A stretch of DNA of 64,000 nt from Ascidia mentula. Taxonomy: Eukaryota; Chordata; Ascidiacea; Phlebobranchia; Ascidiidae. The first letter of the stretch is position 1. The number at the start of each line of letters is the position of its first letter. Below are positions 1 through 10,914 of the stretch, piece after piece. The translations under genes were made by a program, and so were the position numbers. Below the pieces are notes generated by a model. It worked only from the letters and a program-made list of their open reading frames with translations, was not told where the DNA came from and did not search any database. The stretch is from positions 7,564,001 through 7,628,000 of the forward strand of contig OX387198.1 in assembly GCA_947561715.1 (NCBI GenBank), given 5' to 3'.

Positions 1-2079
1 TTGGTGTTAGTTCGATATTATAGCCCCTTGATTCGGCGCGTGATTCGGAACCAAATTGCCTGTTGGTTAAGATAAACCTACTACACCAGGTCCTAGATTA
101 GCCAAATCTTTTAGTGGAACTCGCGTAAGTACCAAAAACAGCAACGCGCTGTATATTATATACTCCAAAATGGGCGTGGAAAAAATGCATTGCATTACAT
201 CCCAAACACCTTTCTAAAATGTGGTCGTTTTTTGTTTCGCAAGGAAGCCCTGGGTCATCGCGAGTGACGGGGATCGCGCATCTCTCTCCGTATATAATCG
301 CCGCAACAAATGCGCAGCGACCACCGCAGTGACGTACAATTTTCCGAAGTCAAATTACCAGCTTGCTGTTTTGTTCCTGCGCACCTCGTACAATGCAGAC
401 CTACGCTGCGTGACCTACTATACACTTGGCTCCCACTGGCATGTGAATGAGAGCGCGGCTGTTAATACGAATCTAGTAGAAAAACACACTTTCGGTAGTT
501 GTGAGTAAAGTGTTACCGTTTTGAAATGGGTGCTAGCAATTTTGTTTCTATCCGTCCCCACAAGACAATTTTATTGATTGAATTCCAAGGTTCTCTAGTT
601 TTCGAAGGGTGTGTTTTCTAATTTAGGTAATATATGATCAAGACTTTAAAACTCACGTCGATACCTTTGCAACGCATTACCTGGTTTATGCCTGTAGGTT
701 GTACAAAGAAATCTACATATCTTGGCACGCAAAAACAAAACTCTTTGCAAACAGAGAGATGTGCCACTTAGTCTCAACTCGCAGCAAACCGATGACCGCC
801 GTTCCTGCTATTGTTGCAACTTGACCGTCTGACACATGAACAAACACCAACTGACACAGAAAAGGCGCTTGCCGTGAAAGGCCACATTTGCCACACATAC
901 GACGGCTTTTACAATCAGGTTCGATGCTTACCGGGTACGAATACTAATGGTAACGTCTACCGGGTACACAGTCTTGTTTTAAGAACTGCTAGAACATGAA
1001 ATATGTTTATTCAGAGATCGCTAACATATTGGTCTCTCTAAACATGGAGTTTCTATTAAAAACTTGTTTACAGTAACCAGCGCTTGGAGCGTATCCGTTT
1101 ATCCTGTCGTGTTTGCCTTGACATAGGCGAATGGACGTGCCGTTTGTTTTACAACCTGTTGCCCTGAGCACTCCCTGCTGAATAAACTGACTGCTCGATA
1201 ATAGGCTGAAAGATAGACTATAGGCACTATCCGTTTGCTGTGTCCAACCAAGGACGAAACCCAAGCGCTTCTGTGCTAATGGCCTAACAACACAACGAAA
1301 TACCGGCCAGGAGAACCACACTTCACACAAGAATGACAAAACGCGCAAAGTGCATTTACACTTGCGTGGCAAGTTTGTACATCCAGCAGTAGTACAGAGC
1401 AAGCCTGGCAAGTGGCACTGCGTTTGTTTACTGGAACGCGCACTCATGTATTTGCACATGCCTTTTTCGCGCCGGGGAGAGTTTTCAAAGGCCGAACCGC
1501 AGCTCCAGAATAAATAGGTTTGCTAAACTTCTATGGACGCGCTTGTAATCAGCCAAACTGATAAGAAAGCGAGAGTGGGCATTCCAATTGGGTTTGTACA
1601 ACGTTTGCACTTCCATCCCTATCTCAGGCTTTCACCGCACAAGGTTTACAAGGCAAACTCTAATGGCTTCCGGGAACACGACATCATTTAGAGGCCGTAC
1701 CCTAATCACACCTTCCTGGTTTTTATTTTCACGAAAGTCGAATTTTCAAAAGAGGTTTGCCAGTAAGTCGATACCCAATTTTTTTTCTCATAATAAATCT
1801 TCAACACTCTATTGCGAACATAAATTTTTCATCAATCATCATCTTTGCTACGAATTCACGTGCATTTTATTATTGACACCGGCAACTTAGGGACCAACTT
1901 AATCTCATTTTGTATTTCAGCTAAACGAAAATTATATTAAAAACATGTGTTTGCTTTATGCAAATCATATGAAATGGGCGTTTTGCTTCTGTGCAGGGGT
2001 GCTATACGTTAAATATATCAATATAGAATTCAGTATACTTAGTAGGTGCTTGGATGTTAAATCGACTATTATGTCAAGT
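1..2079. other. No firm gene; exon-like GC-richer stretch
   Basis: No gene can be supported here. The first 1.5 kb is richer in GC than what follows. It holds one open stretch at 221-508 (plus, 95 codons) that ends beside a possible splice donor (GTGAGT, near 501). It also has an AATAAA near 1509. This could be a fragment of a gene that begins outside the window, but I recognise no domain. From about 1.6 kb to 2.08 kb the sequence is AT-rich and featureless. Confidence 0.3.
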
Positions 2080-3377
2080 TTGAGAATTAATTTAGACCGT
2101 TTTACCCTGATCCAATTCCACCATTGGTAACACACAGTTATGGAACGAGCATATGTCAAAGATTGCCGATACCAGAAATCCTCGCGCAAATGAAGTTGCC
2201 ACTTTTGTTACTTCTTCCGACTTATCGAGGAACAGTTGGAAATCACTCATGGATAGTTGAATCTACCGCATGTATCAGATGATGATGATGTGGTTTTTAA
2301 TTTCGGATTGTCAATAAAGTTAATAAAGTCGTTCACATACGGGAAATATAATTTATAAGCTATACTATTGCACAGCTGACTATAGAAATACAATTTTATA
2401 CTGCTTGCGTGAATCTATTGCCATTGGTCGGTATTATCTAACGCAAAATCAGATTCGTCGACATGTCACGATTAAATGCATTTCTAATCATCTTCTGTTT
2501 TGAAATCGAAAATGTAAAATGCACACAATTGTTCCATTTTAAATAATCATCTTGTTACTCATTTTTTTGATACACTTTTATTTGACAAATTTTATCTGGG
2601 AGATTTGCTTTATACCTTAAGGTAGACAAACCTCGACAATTTACTTCAAATATACTCGAATAATTAAATGTTGCCATTTAACATAAATTTCCAAAGATTT
2701 ATTGATTAACCTTCCTATCGGAAAAAAATACAATATAACACATTTAAACTAATATGTAACCCTTGTGATCACATTAAGATGTTAAGCAACAAAATTCTAT
2801 ATGTAATAATTTTCTTGTTTATTCTGTAATCAATGAAAGGTTTTCGCTAAAAATAAAGCTACATTATAACATTTGTCCGCCCAATGCATCAAACAATATT
2901 TCAGTTTGCCTCAGCCCGAGTTAGTTTGAGTTGAGAATGCTTGAAAGCTGTGTCGGATTTTTTAGACGCAAAGGAAATCACAGATTACTGTATCCAGTTG
3001 GAGTTATTGAGAAATACGTGCTTTGCTACTGCTACTTACACATATTATTTACATAAATTTTTGTTCCCAATAAACGTATATATGCATCATGGGCACTTTT
3101 GCTATGGCAAACCTTACCTACATGTGGGCAAAGCTATGTTTTCGAGAATTGTAGTCATGTGCAGTTGCATGTATTGAAACATTTTATATCGCGATATTTT
3201 TGTGTTTTTATTTTATGTGCTGTCAATCCCTTATTCTCACATTGCTCAACTGAAACCAACACCTATATGTGGCCAAAAGACTTTTGTCATACGTATCACA
3301 TCTGTATCACATTATGGAAATTTATTTGATTCAGGAATACAAGAGGTCATTATCGTTGTTAATCGTGTGAAGCGAGT

Positions 3378-3601
3378 TTATTCTTCAACTTCAACATCGT
3401 CCTCGATGAGTTCCAACCAGTCGGTGACCATGTCGTCATCAGCTTCATCAGCTTCTTCATCTGAACACATAAAATATTAAATGACAAGAGCATTTTATAT
3501 TATGACATTTAGTATATATGTTTGTTTTAATATTTATGAACACAGCAAAGTTTTTAACTTACCTCTCTCACACAACGTCTCTGTCGCCTGTACACATTCA
3601 T
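3378..3601 (-). pseudogene. Decayed Arg-rich peptide gene (copy 1)
   Basis: This is a relic of the peptide gene seen intact at 5170-5513 and 7373-7739. Exon pieces are 3601-3563 and 3460-3378 on the minus strand, with a good GTAAGT donor and an acceptor in the matching place. The first exon keeps the ATG and the last Arg/Cys segment (MNVYRRQRRCVRE). It lacks nearly all of the signal peptide and the first two Arg blocks, as if an internal deletion joined codon 2 to the end of the exon. One further base is missing before the donor, so the acidic tail exon is out of frame. The TATAAATA box (3730-3737) and the 5' UTR intron are still present. A non-functional gene is the simplest reading. Confidence 0.75.
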
Positions 3602-3729
3602 CTGCAATGCAAAGCACACAGGTGGTGATAATAGTTTGATTTATTTCGACAAACAAGCAGGCTTCACCTACCTTTAATGCTTATTTGTGTTGTTGACAAA
3701 ATGAGCATCGAGAAGGTTTCACCGATGCA

Positions 3730-3737
3730 TATTTATA
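3730..3737 (-). promoter_or_regulatory. TATA box of peptide copy 1
   Basis: TATAAATA on the minus strand, followed by ATGCAT and the same start-proximal sequence as the other two copies. It is conserved although the downstream gene is decayed. Confidence 0.55.
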
Positions 3738-4020
3738 CCCCGACGAACATATTGTACTGATGGGGCGCGTGGTAATTCAAACGCACTGTTGGTTAGGACT
3801 TCCAGGATTACTCTAGTGTTTGCCAGGTTGGAAATACAATCAACTTCCAAACATGAAATATGGCATTTGTACACATCATAGGAAAGATAAAGGGCTGCAA
3901 GTAAAATATTCATTGCCTAAAACTGACAAAACCGTTTGTGTGTTTGGGCAAAATTTGCATGATATTAGGAGACGTCAGCACTTAAACTTCCATGTAAACT
4001 TTCAGAAAGGTTCTTTGTAA

Positions 4021-4860
4021 ATATTTTGTTTCAATAGAATTGCCTATTTGGTGGTGTAAAATCTACGTATTTAGTAATAAAATCCCACATTTTTAATATA
4101 ATGGGCCTGATAAAATGTAATTAAGTCCACGAAAACACACTTAAAACCCAAATGCATTGATGCCCTTAAAATTGCTGCAAAGAAATGCAGTTTTAGAATC
4201 ATGTTGAATCAAATGCCCTGCATTAACGTGGGGTGAAATTCAATCCGGGCGACACAACGTAAAGGGTTATGGAAACATAAATTAACAAGACAAATTAACA
4301 ACCTTTTAGTGACCCGAGAAAAAGCAAGAAAAACAGAAAACCGAATTCCCTGATCAATGAATATTTCATTAAACCACATTGGGTTTCTTGCATGGCCGTA
4401 CGTGTGTTTAATTCGTGGACAACAACACCACTGTTTGTGCAAGAATTTTTTAATGATTTCGAGGGGGGGGGGCGACAAGGTAGAACAATTTTGGGAAGAA
4501 AATAGAAGACAAAATTCCCTTTCCGCGGTTAACTATATGTGATAAGTTCGCTTTTACGCTTCACCTAAAAAAAAACTTAAAAAAAAAATAAATGCGTAAT
4601 TTCCGATGTCCGTAAAGCTTAATTTTTTTTAGCAGAATTGTCATTGTTCTGGTGTCAAAAGAGTCAGGAAATTACCTGAGGTATACAACCCACAAACGCA
4701 AAATATGCATTTAAATGCTCCAAACACTCATCGAAAAATATATTGATTATTCAATCGGATACAATTGAATTATTTTCTGCTTACGTGGTTTTGCTTTCGT
4801 TGTAAAATATTTATGTTTACTGTTATTTTCAAGCAGATGCTACATGAACCGATCGAGTTC
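4021..4860. other. AT-rich spacer between inverted peptide copies
   Basis: This is the centre of the inverted duplication, between the divergent copies 1 and 2. It contains homopolymer runs, including a run of G near 4463 and A runs near 4567-4590. I see no coding signal. Confidence 0.5.
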
Positions 4861-5033
4861 ACACGGTTTTGATTCACGTTTGGAAATCGGTTGTACAAGA
4901 GGTAGTTAATTGTGTTTCAAAGGGATCGGGCGGTGTTGGTTCCTGGCAAACACTAAGAAAATCCTGGAAGTCCTTAGCCAATAGTGCGTTTGAATTACCA
5001 CGCGCCCCAACCCCTACAATATGTTCGTCGGGG

Positions 5034-5041
5034 TATAAATA
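5034..5041 (+). promoter_or_regulatory. TATA box of peptide copy 2
   Basis: TATAAATA lies about 130 bp before the start codon. The 5' UTR exon should begin about 30 bp downstream and ends at 5099 (donor GTAGGT). A 5' UTR intron of 5100-5169 then brings the acceptor CAG directly up to the ATG. The same arrangement is seen in the other copies. Confidence 0.6.
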
Positions 5042-5169
5042 TGCATGGGTGAAACCTTCTCGATGCTCAATTTGTCCATGACACAAATAAGCATTAAAGG
5101 TAGGTAAAGTCTGCTTGTTAGACGAAATGAGTCCAACTTTTATCACCACCTGTGTGCTTTGCATTGCAG

Positions 5170-5513
5170 ATGAACAAGCTTCTCCTCGCTCTCCTTCTTG
5201 TTACGATGCTCTGCACCATGGTTGAAGAATCTGAAGGTCACTCGTGTGCCGCCAGACGACGTCGCCGACACGCTCACAGCAGGCGACGACGACATGTTTA
5301 CAAGCGACGAAGGCGTTGTGTGAGAGGAGGCAAGTTAAAACTTAGCTGTTTTCACAGTAAAATTGGACTCTGCATTGTTTCACTAATAATGATACTGTAA
5401 TATGAATTGTCCTTGTCATATAACGTTTTATGTTTTCAGATGAAGAAGCTGATAATAAAATGGTCACCGACGAGTTGGAACTCATCGAGGAAGATGTTGA
5501 AGTTGAAGAGTAA
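5170..5513 (+). CDS. Secreted Arg/His-rich cationic peptide precursor (copy 2)
   Basis: I do not recognise this family. Coding exons are 5170-5329 and 5440-5513, giving 77 residues; the start ATG follows a 5' UTR intron acceptor. Residues 1-23 form a signal peptide (MNKLLLALLLVTMLCTMVEE, then SEG). Residues 24-53 carry three Arg blocks separated by His-Ala-His-Ser and His-Val-Tyr, bracketed by two Cys that could form a loop. Residues 54-77 are an acidic tail rich in Glu/Asp. A cationic core with an anionic extension is the plan of several ascidian antimicrobial peptide precursors, so a haemocyte defence peptide is a reasonable inference; an arginine-rich nucleic-acid binding role is the alternative. 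The intron uses a GC donor (GAG then GCAAGT), where the other two copies have GT. Confidence 0.75.
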
Positions 5514-7248
5514 ACTCGCCTCACACGATTAACAACGATAACGACCTCTTGTTTTCCTGAACCAAATAACTTACCTGGAATTATACCGACGTGATCAGTT
5601 ATTTTCATCGAAACATGGGAGTTAGTTTCAGTTGAGTATTGCGAGAACAAGGGATCAATACAATAAGAAAAAACAGACTCAAAATTTATAGCAAAATGAA
5701 ATGTTTCAATACATGCAACTGTATATGACTACAATTCTAGAAAAAATACCTTTTCCCATACGTAGGAGAGGTTTTTCATGGCGAAAGTGCTTATATTCCA
5801 CCAATAACTTTTATTGGCATATCAAAAACATACTTTATGTAATATGTACAGATGACAGTAGCAAAGCCCGTCTTCCCAATTAACTCGAACAAGATGCAAA
5901 AAAATTGTAATTTTTTTTGCATTTAGAAAATCCGACACATTTTTTCAAGCATTTTTAAAACACAAATAAACTCGGACTGAGAAATGTTGAAATATTGTTT
6001 AGCGCACAGGACGGGCAATGCTTAATATAACGAATTAAATTATTTTTGCGAAAAAGAATGATATTTTTATAGATACGAGAGTGTAATAGTAAGTTAGAAA
6101 TTTATTGAATATAATTATTGAAAATGCATTTAATCGTGACATGTTGACGGTTCCATTTCGCCTTAAATAATTCCGATCAATGGCAACAGAGTTACACATG
6201 CAGTAAAATTGGCGTTCACAGTCGTTCTATAGTTAGTTGTATAAGGGTAGCTGATATTTTTCAGTACATCCACGACTTCGTTAACTTTACTAACTATCTG
6301 AAATTAAAATGCACATCATCATTATCTGATACATGCGGTAAATTGAACTTCCATGAATGATTTTCAACTGTTCCTCGATAAGTCGGATGATGCAATAAAT
6401 GTTGCAACTTCCTTTGCACGAGGATTTCTGGTATCGATAATCATTAACATATGCTCGTTCCACAACTGTGTGTAACCAATGGTGGATTTGGAGAAAGGTT
6501 AAATGCTCAGACAAATGCTTTGCAAATGAACATCATTGTCGGCTCAATCAGATAAGTAGACACAGTGGATTTTTTTTACTCAAAAATGCGATGTTTGACA
6601 AAAACTTATATAATCCAAATATAACGCAACCAAGTCTGTGATCGCATGCATTTTGGTCTGGTTTTCCATGAATTAAACACTAGTGCAGCCATGCAAGAAA
6701 ACACGTTGGTTTATGTTTATAGGCGATGGATTGCGAAAAGCCACCTTTTATTATTTGTTCTTTTATTCGATAACTGGAGATCATGTTTTTGTATTCTGAA
6801 GTATGAGTTTTATCGGAACGTTTTCACAAAATATCCTTTCACATTTGCTGATTCAACGTGGGACAACTCACGGATATTTGTGTCGCTACAAATCTTATTA
6901 ACAACACAACAAAAATCAAAGCCTCGAAAAATCAAATGAAATTGGTTCGAGTGCAACGATTGAATTAGATTCTTCAAATTGGTTCTATATTTACATGGTG
7001 TTTGATTGCATTGTAAAACAAAAAAAACATGTTTACTGTGATGTTCAAGCAGATGCCGCATGAACGAATGGGATTCACACGGTTTTGATTCACGTTTGGA
7101 AATCGGTTGCACAAGAGGTAGTTAATTGTGTTTTCAATAGGATCGGGTTGTGTTGGTTCCTGGTAATCACTAATAAAATCATGGAAGCCCTAACAAATAG
7201 TGCGCTTGAATTACCACGCGCCCCATCAGTACAATATGTTCGTCGGGG

Positions 7249-7256
7249 TACAAATA
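7249..7256 (+). promoter_or_regulatory. TATA-like box of peptide copy 3
   Basis: TACAAATA stands where copies 1 and 2 have TATAAATA. The flanking sequence (CGTCGGGG before, TGCATGGGTGAAACC after) is the same. The one-base change may weaken the promoter. Confidence 0.45.
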
Positions 7257-7372
7257 TGCATGGGTGAAACCTTCTCGATGCTCATTTTGTCAACAACACA
7301 AATAAGCATTAAAGGTAGGTGAAGCCTGCTTGTTAGACGAAATGAGTAAAACTTTTATCACCACCTGTGCAG

Positions 7373-7739
7373 ATGAACAAGCTTCTCCTCGCTCTCCTTC
7401 TTGTTGCGGTGCTCTACACCATGGTTGAAGAATCTGAGGGCAATTGGTGCGCCAGACGACGTCGCCGACACGCTCACAGCAGGCGACGACGACATGTGTA
7501 CAGGCAACGAAGGCGTTGTGTGAGAGGAGGTAAGTTTAAAAACTTAGCTGTTTCCACAGTAAAATTAGGCATGAGCGTATTGTTTCACTAATAATAAAAT
7601 ATTTACGAACTGTCATAATATAAAATGATCTTGTCATGTAACATTTATGACTTCAGATGAAGAAGGTAATGAAGCTGATGACGACATGGCCACCGACGAG
7701 TTGGAACTCATCGAGGAAGATGTTGAAGTCGAAGAGTAA
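7373..7739 (+). CDS. Secreted Arg/His-rich cationic peptide precursor (copy 3)
   Basis: Paralogue of the gene at 5170-5513, in the same orientation. Coding exons are 7373-7529 and 7657-7739, giving 79 residues, with a normal GTAAGT donor. The 5' UTR exon ends at 7314, and its intron acceptor again falls just before the ATG. The signal peptide is nearly identical to that of copy 2. The basic block reads Cys-Ala-Arg5-His-Ala-His-Ser-Arg4-His-Val-Tyr-Arg-Gln-Arg3-Cys. The acidic tail is slightly longer (DEEGNEADDDMATDELELIE, then EDVEVEE). Cys and Arg positions are kept between copies while the spacer residues vary, which argues for a functional peptide. The molecular function is unknown. Confidence 0.75.
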
Positions 7740-8299
7740 ACTCGCTTCACACGATTAACATCGATACTGACCTTTTGTATTCCTGAACCAAATAAATTAT
7801 TCTGGCATTATACAGACGTAAAATGTTATGTTTTTCGAAACATGGATGTTAGTTCCAGTTGAGTAATGTGAGAATAAGGGATACGTATAATGCAATGAGT
7901 ATATAACGCACAAAAAAATTATTCAGAAATAAAATGTTTCAATGCATGCAACTGCACATGACTACAATTCTCGAAAAACATACCTTTGCCCAAATGTAGG
8001 TGAGGTTTTCAAAAGCAAAAGTGCTCATGGTGCATATTTACTTTTTTGGGGAGATCGAAAACACATCACAGTAAAATGTACAGATAACAGTAGCAAAGTA
8101 CATCTTTCCTATTGACACGAATTGATGCAATAAAAATTGTGTTTTACATTGCATTTAGAAAATCCGTGTTTTTGTGCATTCCTAACACAAATCGACTCTT
8201 GGTGAATGTAGCGCTAAACACAATTCAACTCTTTGTCATTAATTGTATTTTAAAGCGGAAAACATTGACCTTTTTATTGATAAGAGAGCGTTATAGTAA

Positions 8300-8860
8300 A
8301 TAGGAAAACTATTAGATATAAATAAAATTATTGTTTACATTAACAATGTCTACCTATTAGTTTAAATTTGTCAAAATTATATTTTGTATTTTTAGCAGGT
8401 ATTTAACAATATTTTTTATTCCAGTAAATTTTATTTGTCGAGATTTGGTCTCAAGCTAATTTCGCAGATAAAATTGTCCAATAAAAGTGTTGAGAGGGTT
8501 AGTTATTAGTGAATATTAGTGGTTGGTTAATATGCGAATAGTGGTTATAGTTAATGCGATATGTGGTTAGTTAATGTGATTTGTGGTTAGTTGATGACCA
8601 GAAAGGTTAGTTACAAACATGGGAAATTCCCATGTTAATATGTTGCAGTTCCAACAGGTTTACATGGGATAATCCGCATTCAGGGTTTTTGACCTGGCTA
8701 TGTCCTGGTGTAGTAGCACCTATCTATGATTGCATGTAAATTATAGTCGCAGCAGATACTGTGAAAGTAAAACCATTCTGGCGTAACGCCGCGAAACAAG
8801 GATGAAAGGAGAAGTGACGTCACTTACATACGGTAGTTCCTCGGATGGGAATTTTTTTGG
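8300..8860. repeat. AT-rich spacer with degenerate GGTTAGTTAATG repeats
   Basis: There is no gene here. Around 8500-8620 a degenerate tandem motif of about 20 bp recurs (variants of GTGGTTAGTTAATGTGAT). The rest is AT-rich until the GC-richer promoter or 5' UTR area of the next gene from about 8.77 kb. Confidence 0.5.
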
Positions 8861-8951
8861 CAAGAGTAAACCCTCGCTGTGTTTGCCGAAATGCGATACG
8901 ATGCTTTAGAAAACAGAAACCCTATTTACTTTCGTTGGATGCAGTTTGACA

Positions 8952-10914
8952 ATGCCGCGTTTCGTTCTGTATTGTCATCCTTCTACAGAACGTTTGGCTG
9001 CAGAGATTGCAAGACGCAATGGTACGAGCAAAATAGCTATATGATGTAACATTCTTCACGATTTGTTTTTTAACGTGTTTGCAAACGGTTTAGGGTCTTT
9101 GGATATCGTTCGCGAAGTTGTTATGTGGAACAAATTTCCAGATGGATATCCAAATCTTTTCATCAAGGTTTGATATAATAACATAGCCTATGTTAGCCTA
9201 TAAACACAATTAACGATGATAATTTTCCTTTAATTGCAGAAGGTGGAGAACTCAGTAGGGGAGCATGTTATATTTCTGGGAAGCTTTCATGCACCAGAAG
9301 TTGTTTTTGAGCAAATATCATTACTTTATGCACTACCCCGGTGTTCTGTTAGGTTTGTTATTATATTTTAAATAGCAATAAATTGTTTTACTACATGAAA
9401 TCTACCTAACCAGCAGCACTTCTTTCATGTGACAATTGTTTTACTACATGAAATCTACCTAACCAGCAGCACTTCTTTCATGTGACACAAGTTAACCTTC
9501 AATTCAATATTAAATGTTACTGGAACAAATTTGTGTCCACGCTTCTAGTTGTAGAATGCATGTTTCGCTTTTTATTAAACTGAAGATGCTTTAATAAAAA
9601 GCGAAACATGTATTCTAAAACTAGAAGCATGGACACAAAGTTGTTCCAGTAACATTTAATATTATATTTTAAACATTTTGACCCTTTGTGATATTTACAG
9701 TTTTGCCAGCATATAACCATTAAATTTTGATATTGATTTAAATGTGGTTTTTGCATATCTGCCAAAAGAAATAATGCTAACATGTATATTGTGGTTTTGT
9801 GTTGCAATCAGTTTTTGGTGAAGTGTATGTTGAAATAATCAAGGTATATCATTTTGTTAATATACAGATCTTTGACATTCATCCTTCCATACTTTCCAAC
9901 TGGAACCATGGAAAGAGTTGACACAGAGGGACAAATAGCAACTGCTTCAACAATGGCTCGCATTTTGTCATCCACACCTCTTTCAGCAATGGGACCAGCT
10001 CATTTGATGATATTCGACATTCATGCTCTGCAGGTACCATCAAAATAATGCATTCTCCTATTCAGTGCGTCATATAATTATATTGTCAGGAAAGATTTTA
10101 CTTCACCGACAATATCATTCCACTTTTGTCTTCTGCAATGCCTTGCTTTCTCGAAGTTCTCAAGAAGTATCAAGAAAAGTGCAATGAACAAGTTTCGATT
10201 GCGTTTCCTGACCCTGGGGCAAACAAACGTTTCAGCTCATTTTTCTCTGAATATCCCACAATCAGATGTCTAAAAGTCCGTGACGGGGATTCAAGGTAAA
10301 CATAGTTCATTCTAAACTTTCCTGTATACAACTATCTACCTCTTGTTCTTGCTTGTTAATTTTTATGCTTCAGTTAGCCACTAATAATGAAGCATTACAG
10401 GCTGGTCTAGAAAAACTGTTTTGCAATAGAAAGGTCAGCATCGTTGATGGTGACCCAGTCGGCAAGAATGTAGTCATTGTGGATGACCTGATAATGACAG
10501 GCAACACCATAAAACAATGCATTGAAGAGCTGAGAAAAAGTGGAGCGTCCAAGATTAGCGTGTTCGTGGTTCACGCTGTTTTCCCGAATAATTCTTGGAA
10601 AAGCTTTGTAAACAGCAGTAAGTCACTTAAATCACATGTCCAAACGGAGTTGTTTTTACTTTTAAGTTGGACTGACCGCATAAAAAACATTTGGGGTTAT
10701 TTAGGGCTGTCCACAGCTGAATGATGCTGTAAGGGCAGTTATTTTATCTTATTCACATGTGGCAGGCAGTCCAGGTCTGTTGCTGGATAAGTTCTGGATC
10801 ACCAATTCCCTTCCACATGCTGACGAAATTGCGGAACATGAACCTTTCGAAGTGCTTTCAATAGCTGATAGCATCGTTCAAGAGTTAAATAGGCTGAATA
10901 TTGGTGCCAACTAG
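8952..10914 (+). CDS. Class II (plant-type) ribose-phosphate pyrophosphokinase
   Basis: Predicted to make PRPP from ribose 5-phosphate and ATP for nucleotide synthesis. Exons are 8952-9021, 9094-9167, 9240-9352, 9868-10033, 10090-10295, 10430-10617 and 10766-10914. All junctions are GT-AG with matching phases, giving 321 residues, close to the usual PRPS length. The metal/ATP segment FDIHALQERFYF begins at about residue 135. The PRPP-binding loop [13 protein letters not shown] is at about 224-236. The text resembles the plant PRS3/PRS4 group ([20 protein letters not shown]-type segment, [12 protein letters not shown]) rather than animal PRPS1/2 or PRPSAP. Class II enzymes in plants are phosphate-independent, so that property may hold here. 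The start is the first ATG in a compact [17 protein letters not shown]-terminus. Confidence 0.85.
9381..9486. repeat. Perfect 53-bp tandem duplication in PRPS intron 3
   Basis: Two identical 53-bp units lie back to back, at 9381-9433 and 9434-9486, inside the intron between exons 3 and 4 of the PRPP synthetase gene. Exact identity suggests a recent event. Confidence 0.85.
9506..9663. mobile_element. MITE-like 74-bp inverted repeat hairpin
   Basis: Imperfect arms at 9506-9579 and 9590-9663 surround a loop of about 10 nt (CTGAAGATGC). The outer ends read AATATTAAATG and CATTTAATATT. Nothing inside can encode a transposase. It could be a short non-autonomous DNA element; the family is not known to me. 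Confidence 0.55.

Larger units (their letters stand above)
2080..3850 (-). repeat. Inverted copy of the peptide-locus segmental duplication
   Basis: This segment is the reverse complement, with divergence, of about 4.87-6.51 kb. Two stretches show it best. The first is 2110-2330, matched by the reverse complement of 6250-6500 (shared text around the sequence for the ACACAGTT and TTATCGAGGAACAGTTG stretches). The second is the promoter-exon region at 3378-3850. It carries a decayed copy of the Arg-rich peptide gene. A third, direct copy of the unit lies at about 7.02-8.2 kb. Confidence 0.75.

Noticed and set aside
1007-1459. 150-codon minus-strand ORF
   Set aside because: Residue mix looks random, with no domain, and no splice or promoter context supports it.
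3202-3480. Ser-rich ORF on the plus strand (and its twin at 5342-5650 minus)
   Set aside because: The SSTSTSSSMSS text is the antisense of the Glu/Asp-rich tail exons of the peptide genes.
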